A DNA stretch of 8,566 nucleotides from Actinomycetota bacterium (GTDB lineage Bacteria > Actinomycetota > Actinomycetes > S36-B12 > UBA10799), in NCBI GenBank assembly GCA_030837445.1, contig JAUPKM010000116.1:1-8566 (forward strand), in the 5' to 3' direction. Shown here piece after piece: positions 1 to 4,922 of this stretch. Position 1 is the stretch's first letter. Every line of letters begins with the position of its first letter. The notes under the pieces are model-generated. The model had not been told where the DNA came from. It did not search any database and worked only from the letters and a program-made list of their open reading frames with translations. The position numbers and the translations under genes are program-made.

Positions 1-1295
1 GGGAATGTACTGTGGAGGCGCGCCTGCGTCGCTGACTGCGCGGCCAGCATTTTGTCGACAAGTTCACTGATGGAGTTGGCCCGCAGGATCCCACCGTTGT
101 CGACCGCCTCATGGTTGTCCGAACACCACGTTTGGGAGGAGTGCGTCGTGAACCACGTGAACGCGCGGCTGGAATTCATGACCGCACCCTTGTGGAGCGA
201 GTCGGCGTCGAACACGGTCCACCACGGGATCCTGGTGAAATCAGCGTTGTTGATACCCTCGAAGAAGAGTAGGTATTCCTTTTGACCAGAGCCATGTCGG
301 TCGGGGTTCCGCTCGTTCATGAACCGGTTGCCGTTCTTGTCGAGCATGATGAAACTCTTGGCCGACGACGGCATCGAGATGCTGGCAACCCACGGAATGT
401 CCGTCCCCGGCATATTCGTCGGAAGCAGCAGTGCTCCGAAGCCGGCGAGCGAGTTGGTCATGTGCCAGAGTTGCGCACCCACACGCTGACACATCTTGAT
501 TCCGTCCCCGGTGTTGTACGGGGTGCCACGACCGTAGATCGGCCAGGCCGGCATGAAGTTCTTCTGCATCTCGAAGTCGAACTCAAATCCGCCACAGGCG
601 AGGATGACGCCCTTGCGCGCCCGGAGATAGTACGGCTTGCCGCCGCGGCGGCTCAGGACACCAACCACGTCTCCCTCGGCCGATTGCACGAGTTGCTGCG
701 CCGGCGTCTCGTACATGACCTCGATCTTGAGGGCTTCGGCCCGGGCGCGGAGCGGCTTGTAGAGCAATCCGTTTCCCGTGCCGATGCTGTACGACTGCTG
801 CGCCGAACTGCCGGGCAACCCGGGGTGCTCGGGGGAGAACACGCTGATCGTCTGAGCGGTGGCGCCGGTCTGCCGCAGGACCCATGCGTTGAGCGTGGCC
901 ATTTCAGTGATCAATGCCGCCAGGCAGTCGTCAGGGGTCGTACCGAAGGTCATTGCCTTGGCGTACGTCAAGGCGCCGTCGGCTTGGCCCGACTTGGGCG
1001 TCCACCACATCTGTCCGGATACCTTGCTGTTGCCGCCCTCGTCTGCCAGCGACGCCTTCTCGATGATGACAACTTCTGCGCCGGCCTCGGCCGCCGTGAT
1101 GGCCGCGGCCAGCCCGGCGAAACCCGTTCCTGCGACCACGACGTCCACCTCCCTGTCCCATCGGGACGGGACGGCTGCCGCGGACGCCGGTGTGGCCATT
1201 GTTGCTGTGGTGACGCCGGCGGTGGCCGCCACCGTGCCGGCGACCGCCGTACCCTTGACGAAATCCCGCCGGGAAAACTTGCTTTGCGACGACAT
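1..1295 (-). CDS. Tat-exported FAD-dependent oxidoreductase (FAD_binding_2 type), C-terminus beyond left edge
   Basis: About 431 residues are visible and the frame is still open at base 1, so the C-terminus is missing. The start is set by ATG at 1293-1295, preceded by GGAAGG/AGGTGG (complement of 1301-1309). The protein opens with a textbook Tat signal: SRRDFVKG at residues 8-15, an Ala/Thr/Val-rich stretch, and a likely cleavage site after ASA near residue 39. A Rossmann FAD-binding motif GTGFAG follows at 56-61, with the acidic residue of the second strand in VVIIEK. Further family signatures are ILACGGFEFD, a GDGIKM segment and GNRFMNERN. Known family members include fumarate reductase, urocanate reductase and 3-ketosteroid dehydrogenase flavoproteins; the visible part does not tell which substrate is used. 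It probably acts outside the membrane after folding with FAD. No redox partner gene is in the window, and the upstream side is decayed DNA, so no operon can be inferred. Confidence 0.85.
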   Translation of the reverse strand, partial: MSSQSKFSRRDFVKGTAVAGTVAATAGVTTATMATPASAAAVPSRWDREVDVVVAGTGFAGLAAAITAAEAGAEVVIIEKASLADEGGNSKVSGQMWWTPKSGQADGALTYAKAMTFGTTPDDCLAALITEMATLNAWVLRQTGATAQTISVFSPEHPGLPGSSAQQSYSIGTGNGLLYKPLRARAEALKIEVMYETPAQQLVQSAEGDVVGVLSRRGGKPYYLRARKGVILACGGFEFDFEMQKNFMPAWPIYGRGTPYNTGDGIKMCQRVGAQLWHMTNSLAGFGALLLPTNMPGTDIPWVASISMPSSAKSFIMLDKNGNRFMNERNPDRHGSGQKEYLLFFEGINNADFTRIPWWTVFDADSLHKGAVMNSSRAFTWFTTHSSQTWCSDNHEAVDNGGILRANSISELVDKMLAAQSATQARLHSTF

Positions 1296-1925
1296 GGGTA
1301 CCACCTTCCGGTTGACTTCTCTCTCAGGCTGTGCGATCGGGAGGTCCTGGCTGGGACTGATCCGTGGTCAGGCTTGTGAAATACACCCATCGCCCGGTGT
1401 CGCGTCCGCCGTGACGACCACTGGTCAGGCCGGCGTGCGGAGTGGCGATCAACGCCTGTTCCCAGGCGCTGGTTCGGCCTCGTCTGCGGTCCCGGACCGG
1501 ACGTGCTGGTCGTCCCGGGATGGGAACCGGCGCCGCACGCCGTGACCAGCGCGGCGACGAGGGCCGGACCCGCAGGGATAGGGAATCGGTCTCATGATCG
1601 TAGGATGCTGGTCAGCGTGACAGGGAGTTCAAGAGCTGCTTCCCAGCCAGCGGTCGTCCTCTCCCTATGGCATTATCGGCCGAGGTGAGGAATGTTCTCG
1701 ACGATGGATTGTCATGGAACGGAACCAGCCGTCGGCGCCGAGCGACAGTCCCACACGGTAGCCCAGTGACCATTCAAACAGGTATTTTTGTGGGAATAGC
1801 GCCCAGGCGAGCTCCGGTCGGGCCTCCCCGGCCGCTGACGTGCCACCGGCGGCGTTTCCTCCTCCACATCGCTTCATCGCGGGGGACGGTGACGACCGGT
1901 GTACCGATCGGTTGATCGCGCTGGG
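1296..1925. other. Intergenic stretch upstream of the flavoprotein, no supported gene
   Basis: I see no convincing gene here. Short open frames exist on both strands but have no good ribosome binding site, no recognisable family and no consistent codon bias. TGGTCAGGC occurs twice in direct orientation (1365-1373 and 1422-1430) upstream of the minus-strand flavoprotein start and could be a binding site, but nothing else supports that. No clear -35/-10 pair for the flavoprotein could be read by eye. Confidence 0.5.
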
Positions 1926-2177
1926 TCACGAGACTGACGACACAACCACATCCTCGGGCCGGATGTCGCCGCTTCTAGATAGCGTCGATCTCACAGTTGG
2001 GTGCTGACAGCAATTGTCGGCTCCGTAGCGGAAGGTGACGGCCTTCACCTTGCCCGGCCGTCGGGTCGAGGGAGCGACTTCTGCCGGACAGGTCAGGGAG
2101 TCGCGGGTCGGGAACCGGCCGCGGGCGTCGTCGACGACGTATTGATTCAGACTGAAATTTTCGACGGTCGCTTCCAT
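1926..2177 (-). CDS. Doubtful small hypothetical protein or gene remnant (83 aa)
   Basis: This frame runs from ATG (complement of 2175-2177) to TGA (complement of 1926-1928). Its middle part, including FSLNQYVVDDARGRF and KVKAVTFRYGADNCC, has mostly G or C in third positions, as expected of real high-GC coding sequence; the last quarter is less biased. The only ribosome binding site candidate is a weak AGG about seven bases upstream. There is no signal peptide, membrane segment or motif I recognise. It may be the end of a decayed longer gene, since it lies next to transposase debris. Function unknown; it may not be a gene. Confidence 0.25.
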   Translation of the reverse strand: MEATVENFSLNQYVVDDARGRFPTRDSLTCPAEVAPSTRRPGKVKAVTFRYGADNCCQHPTVRSTLSRSGDIRPEDVVVSSVS

Positions 2178-2275
2178 CGCGAGCCTGCGATGCCCCTTTT
2201 CCCCGACGCGAAGGTGTCGGGTGGCCCCGGCCGCATTGCTGCGCCACCCACCCCAACCAACCCCGTCCACCCGAC

Positions 2276-2476
2276 CTGGGCCACCTCCGGCTCTCCGTCA
2301 CCGAGCACCACCGCCTGCACACCCTGGCCCTGGCCAAGACCGCCGGACTGCTGACCGCCACCACCGAAGCCTTCCCCCTGGCCTGGTCCAGATGCCGACG
2401 CAGCCACCAAGCCACCGCCCGCCCGCACCACTACCGACACCACCTACGCCTGGCCCTCGCCCCGTTACCTTGCTGA
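2276..2476 (+). pseudogene. C-terminal scrap of a DDE-type transposase (IS701/IS4-like)
   Basis: The frame containing 2282-2284 reads LGHLRLSVTEHHRLHTLAL and later WSRCRRSHQATARPHHY before a TGA at 2474-2476. The pattern of an LRLSV-type helix, a variable linker and then AWSxWRRxHQAxARxxHYRRR is how many actinobacterial transposases annotated as IS701/IS4-like end. Here Trp and Arg positions of that tail are replaced (C, S, P), and upstream of about 2276 the frame becomes low-complexity proline-rich sequence without transposase features. It is therefore a decayed 3' end, not a functional gene. The family name comes from recalled consensus, not an alignment, so the exact IS family is uncertain. 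It lies just upstream of the IS110 remnant, so at least two insertions have used this site. Confidence 0.45.
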
Positions 2477-2532
2477 CCAGCCCCGGTGAGGGGTTGCAGG
2501 CCACCGGCCGCGGCATGACTTGTCGCCCCTGT

Positions 2533-2680
2533 CGACCATGATCTGGGGGGTGTTGTCACCGTGGTCGGGGGACGCCAAGACCGCTGAGAGAGACCTGGTT
2601 GGTCCCCCTGTCTGCTCGTAACGTGGCTGCCGGCGCGGTGTCCGTAGGTCTGTCTGCCCATAGCGATGAGGGAGGGTTCG
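2533..2680 (+). ncRNA. Possible remnant of the IS110 5' non-coding (bridge RNA) region
   Basis: In IS110-group elements the long non-coding end upstream of the transposase encodes the bridge RNA, which pairs with target and donor DNA. In that position here the sequence folds into consecutive stem-loops. CGACCA (2533-2538) pairs with TGGTCG (2562-2567) and encloses GGTG (2549-2552) pairing with CACC (2557-2560). GGGGGAC (2567-2573) pairs perfectly with GTCCCCC (2602-2608). The two outer stems share base 2567, so they may be alternatives or abut. The region runs to the GGAGGG ribosome binding site of the transposase. Both the RNA and its limits are inferred from position and visible folding only. 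Confidence 0.35.
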
Positions 2681-3384
2681 TTGTCGGGTTCGGACAACAG
2701 CGCTGCCGGGGGCTACGCGGTGTACTGCGGGGTGGATGTCGGTAAGAGCGAGCACCAGGCGTGCGCGTTGGACCCGGCCGGGAAGCGGCTGCGCGACAAG
2801 CCGCTGCCCAACGAAGAGGCCGCCCTGGTCGGGTACTGACCGAACTGGCCGGCCACGGGAGCGTCCTGGTCGTGGTGGACCAGCCCGCCGCGATCGGCGC
2901 CCTGGTGATCGCGGTGACCCGGTCGCTGGGGATCGACGTCGGGTACCTGCCGGGGTTGGCGATGCGCCGGATCGCCGACCTGTACCCCGGCGAGGACAAG
3001 GAGGTCCGTCTGGAGGCCCACCCTCTTGCCGCGGTCCTGACCTCGATGCCCGGCGTCGGGCTCAGGACCGCCCTGAAGATCCTCACCATCGTCGGCGACG
3101 GCTCGGCGTTCCCCACCGCCGGACCGGCCCCCGTCACCCGCCGCTCCGGCATCTCGATCAAGGGCGAGACCCGCTCCCAACGCGGCAACCACGCCCACAC
3201 GAGCACCCTGTTCTTGTCGGCCTTCGCCAGTCTGCGCGACCCGACCAGCCGCGCCTACTACGACCGCCAACGCGCCCGAGGCAAGCGCGACAACGCCGCC
3301 CTGGTCTGCCTCGCCCGCCGCCGCATTGACGTCCTGTACGCCCTGCTCCGCGACCGCATCACGCGAACCAACGCACGGTCATAA
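2681..3384 (+). pseudogene. IS110-family transposase, frameshifted and internally deleted
   Basis: Translation can start at TTG 2681-2683, five bases after GGAGGG (2671-2676), and gives CGVDVGKSEHQACALDPAGK, the start of the RuvC-like domain with its first catalytic Asp at residue 19. That frame stops at TGA 2837-2839. Family homology continues in the next frame from about 2830 (LTELAGHGSVLVVVDQPAAIGA, then YLPGLAMRRIADLYPGE) to TAA 3382-3384, so one base was lost or two gained near 2825-2835. After LYPGE, near 3000, the sequence jumps directly to EAHPLAAVLTSMPGVG of the C-terminal Transposase_20 domain. This removes the KTDARDA-type motif that carries the later catalytic Asp residues, and the helical linker. 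A second small gap lies near 3119, where the usual SYAGLA segment is missing. The SGISIKGE segment, expected to hold the catalytic Ser, remains. About 234 residues are left of roughly 400 usual. It cannot encode an active enzyme. Confidence 0.87.
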
Positions 3385-3414
3385 ATCACTCACGAAGAGA
3401 GAAACAGCCTATTT

Positions 3415-4659
3415 TCAGCCTCTGCATGCAACAGATAGCTGCGTACGGGAAGGGCGGACGATGAGGGAGGCAATCATGAATGCGACCACAAATAGCCCTG
3501 TAGGCAGCAAATAGGCTGAGCGAATACCCCAAGCAGTGGCTATAATGCCTGCTGCGGCAGCGCCCAGCGGCTGCCCACCCCAGGCAATCATTCGTCCGAC
3601 GGTCATTACACGGCTTCGTATGCACTCCGGGGCCACGGATTGTCGAAAGACAATACCGCTCGTAATCGTGAGTGAGAGGCAGGCGCCATATAGAATGAGA
3701 ACCACAGAAGCGTAGATCACCGTAGTGGACGGAATGAGGAGAGCAATAGATCCTGCGCTCCCCATGGTGCCGATGAGGGTGAGGAGACGGATTCGCTGAG
3801 GTGAATAGATGCGATCGAATGCGAGGCCCATTAGCATTCCACCCAACGCAACCGAAGCGAAGGTGACTCCGGTTTGAGTGCTGGCGGGTGGTGATCCGAG
3901 GGCGTCGACCGCAAAAACGACAAGCAGTGCGGTCACTGCCCCGAACGCGGCGCTGTTGAGTAGTCCGGAGAGAACTAGCGGGCGCAGTGTGGAATGGCTC
4001 CAAATGTACACTATTCCAGCCCTCCAACCTCGCTCGCCAGTTGCATCTTGATTGTTGTTCTCAGCAGCACTCTCCGGTGATCCTCCCGGGGGAAGGAGTG
4101 TCAGTCGGGAGATGAGCACGGCCGCCAACAGGAAAGAGACGGAGTCCAAGACCAGGATAGGTGTTGCGCCGAGTAGGGCGACAGTGGTTGCGGCAACTGC
4201 CGGAACAAGGACGGAACAAGAATTCGTCAAGACCGTCGAGAGTCCCCAAGCTTGAGGGAGTCTGTCCTCTGGAATAACCTGCGGGAGCAAACCGAACTCT
4301 GCGGCATCCGTTCCAGTAAAGACGATGGCACTGATGGTCGCGCAACAATAAACGAGTACCAGATGGACCCCACTCAATAGTCCAACTGCCTGGACGGCAG
4401 AAACCATTGCCGAGAGCGTGAATCCGGCAATAATGAGCCGTTGGCGATTGTAGCGGTCTGCCATCCATCCAGCACCTATGCCGAGCACCAGGTATGGGAC
4501 TGCCTCGATGACAGCGAGCATGCTGACGGCGCTGGCGTTACCTGTTGCCTGATAGATGACAATGGGAAGCGCAGCGGCTGTGGACAGGGTTCCGACAAGG
4601 TTGACAGTCGATGCAGTCAGCCATGCCCACATCTTGACATTCACATCCAGCTCAACCAT
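3415..4659 (-). CDS. MFS exporter (EntS/MFS_3-like), likely exports the peptide product
   Basis: This 414-residue protein has the length and hydrophobic pattern of a twelve-helix major facilitator. The cytoplasmic loop between helices 2 and 3 carries the MFS signature GAGWMADRYNRQR (residues 62-74), and a related short loop FDRIYSPQRIR (281-291) follows in the second half. A charged central loop (about 190-215) separates the halves. RSRVMTVGRMIAWGGQPLGA (348-367) is characteristic of the EntS-like branch of proton-driven exporters, which includes siderophore and antibiotic exporters. The start is ATG at 4657-4659, with GGGGA about nine bases upstream. The gene diverges from the small peptide and YcaO genes across an 85-bp control region, which suggests export of, and self-protection against, their product. 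That role is inferred from context. Third codon positions are much less GC-rich than in panB, consistent with transfer. The 3' end lies 30 bases from the IS110 remnant but the protein looks complete. Confidence 0.88.
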   Translation of the reverse strand: MVELDVNVKMWAWLTASTVNLVGTLSTAAALPIVIYQATGNASAVSMLAVIEAVPYLVLGIGAGWMADRYNRQRLIIAGFTLSAMVSAVQAVGLLSGVHLVLVYCCATISAIVFTGTDAAEFGLLPQVIPEDRLPQAWGLSTVLTNSCSVLVPAVAATTVALLGATPILVLDSVSFLLAAVLISRLTLLPPGGSPESAAENNNQDATGERGWRAGIVYIWSHSTLRPLVLSGLLNSAAFGAVTALLVVFAVDALGSPPASTQTGVTFASVALGGMLMGLAFDRIYSPQRIRLLTLIGTMGSAGSIALLIPSTTVIYASVVLILYGACLSLTITSGIVFRQSVAPECIRSRVMTVGRMIAWGGQPLGAAAAGIIATAWGIRSAYLLPTGLFVVAFMIASLIVRPSRTQLSVACRG

Positions 4660-4687
4660 TGACCCGTGTCCCCGATTCTGTTACAAT
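4659..4687 (+). promoter_or_regulatory. Sigma-70-type promoter for peptide and YcaO genes
   Basis: TTGACC (4659-4664) and TACAAT (4682-4687) match the -35 and -10 consensus at five of six positions each and are separated by exactly 17 bases. Transcription would begin near 4694, leaving about 50 bases of leader before the peptide start at 4745. The -35 box touches the start codon of the divergent exporter gene, so plus-strand transcription could interfere with exporter transcription. No equally good minus-strand promoter was found; CATAAT (complement of 4697-4702) is the best minus -10 candidate but lacks a good -35. Confidence 0.6.
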
Positions 4688-4700
4688 ACGCAATGGCATT

Positions 4701-4731
4701 ATGCATGCATCGTGTATTCTATAACACACGA
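4701..4731. promoter_or_regulatory. Palindromic operator candidates between exporter and peptide genes
   Basis: Two palindromes abut, sharing base 4710. ATGCATGCAT (4701-4710) is perfectly self-complementary. From 4710 to 4731, TCGTGT-N10-ACACGA forms a 22-bp dyad in which nine of eleven position pairs match. They lie just downstream of the predicted plus-strand start site and upstream of the exporter, where a repressor could control both directions. The 22-bp length and symmetry fit a dimeric regulator such as a TetR- or GntR-type protein, but no regulator gene is in the window. The first palindrome could be chance. Confidence 0.45.
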
Positions 4732-4732
4732 T

Positions 4733-4738
4733 AGGGAG
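4733..4738 (+). promoter_or_regulatory. Ribosome binding site of the small peptide gene
   Basis: AGGGAG lies six bases before ATG 4745-4747. It selects this start over the longer upstream open frame, which overlaps the divergent exporter gene, and it is the main evidence that the 36-residue peptide is translated. Confidence 0.75.
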
Positions 4739-4744
4739 ACCGCC

Positions 4745-4855
4745 ATGAAGATCACTGTAACCACTGCAGAGGTTGAAGCTTCTGCCCGTGACCCTCGGAT
4801 CTGCCGCACCTCTGCACGTGACCCCCACGCCTGCCGTCAGGGGCATGTTGGGTAG
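4745..4855 (+). CDS. Putative RiPP precursor peptide with two tandem core-like repeats (36 aa)
   Basis: The peptide runs from ATG 4745 to TAG 4853-4855. A short N-terminal part, MKITVTTAEVEA, has alternating hydrophobic and Thr residues with two Glu, as expected of a leader that adds a strand to a recognition domain. Two ten-residue units follow, SARDPRICRT (13-22) and SARDPHACRQ (23-32), then the tail GHVG. Each unit holds one Ser, one Cys, and the fixed pattern SARDPxxCR. The downstream gene encodes a YcaO enzyme, a family that modifies peptide backbones next to Cys, Ser or Thr (azolines) or makes thioamides and amidines; the two Cys are therefore the likeliest targets. Duplicated cores are known in several RiPP classes and could yield two products from one precursor. 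The strong ribosome binding site and good promoter support expression. I do not recognise this sequence from a named family. The precursor role rests on position, size and repeat structure. Confidence 0.7.
   Translation: MKITVTTAEVEASARDPRICRTSARDPHACRQGHVG
4781..4840 (+). repeat. Two tandem 30-bp coding repeats
   Basis: Units 4781-4810 and 4811-4840 both begin TCTGC[C/A]CGTGACCC and share CTGCCG near the end. They encode SARDPRICRT and SARDPHACRQ. The differences fall mainly between the DP and the Cys and at the last residue, while the codons of the SARDP and CR positions are conserved, which suggests duplication followed by constraint on those residues. Confidence 0.85.
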
Positions 4856-4858
4856 CAG

Positions 4859-4893
4859 CTCCAGGCGACTGCTGACGACTACGCATGCTGGAG
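4859..4893 (+). other. Stem-loop between peptide and YcaO genes
   Basis: CTCCAG (4859-4864) pairs with CTGGAG (4888-4893). GCG (4865-4867) can extend the stem by pairing with CGC (4882-4884) if ATG (4885-4887) bulges out. It starts four bases after the peptide stop codon and has no T-run, so it may be a processing or attenuation element favouring precursor over enzyme rather than a full terminator. The stem is short and could be chance. Confidence 0.35.
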
Positions 4894-4922
4894 AGACAAG
4901 TGTGTCGGGGTATTGATGGGCT

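Larger units (their letters stand above)
2533..3384 (+). mobile_element. Degenerate IS110-family element
   Basis: The element consists of a structured non-coding left part followed by a broken IS110 transposase. IS110 elements lack the long terminal inverted repeats of most IS, so the exact ends cannot be fixed by eye; the limits given are the first recognisable stem-loop and the transposase stop codon. The right end abuts the MFS exporter gene, whose stop codon lies only 30 bases beyond the transposase stop, in convergent orientation. The element is non-autonomous because the transposase is frameshifted and has lost a catalytic segment. Confidence 0.6.

Noticed and set aside
282..1379. Long plus-strand frame of 365 residues opposite the flavoprotein
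   Set aside because: It is Arg/His/Gly-rich with no family features and lies antisense to a gene with a Tat signal, Rossmann motif and conserved FAD_binding_2 segments.
1667..1915. An 82-residue plus-strand frame beginning MALSAEVRNVLDDG, faintly like the start of pyridoxamine-oxidase-fold proteins
   Set aside because: The resemblance covers only the first 14 or so residues; the rest is Arg/Pro-rich with no fold signature, and there is no ribosome binding site.
2736..3329. 197-residue plus-strand frame over the IS110 transposase
   Set aside because: It is an Arg/Pro-rich shadow in the wrong frame; the recognisable IS110 residues are in the two other plus-strand frames.
4556..4744. Upstream in-frame extension of the small peptide (99 residues in total)
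   Set aside because: It would overlap the exporter coding sequence in antisense and the promoter; the AGGGAG site six bases before ATG 4745 fits the short form much better.
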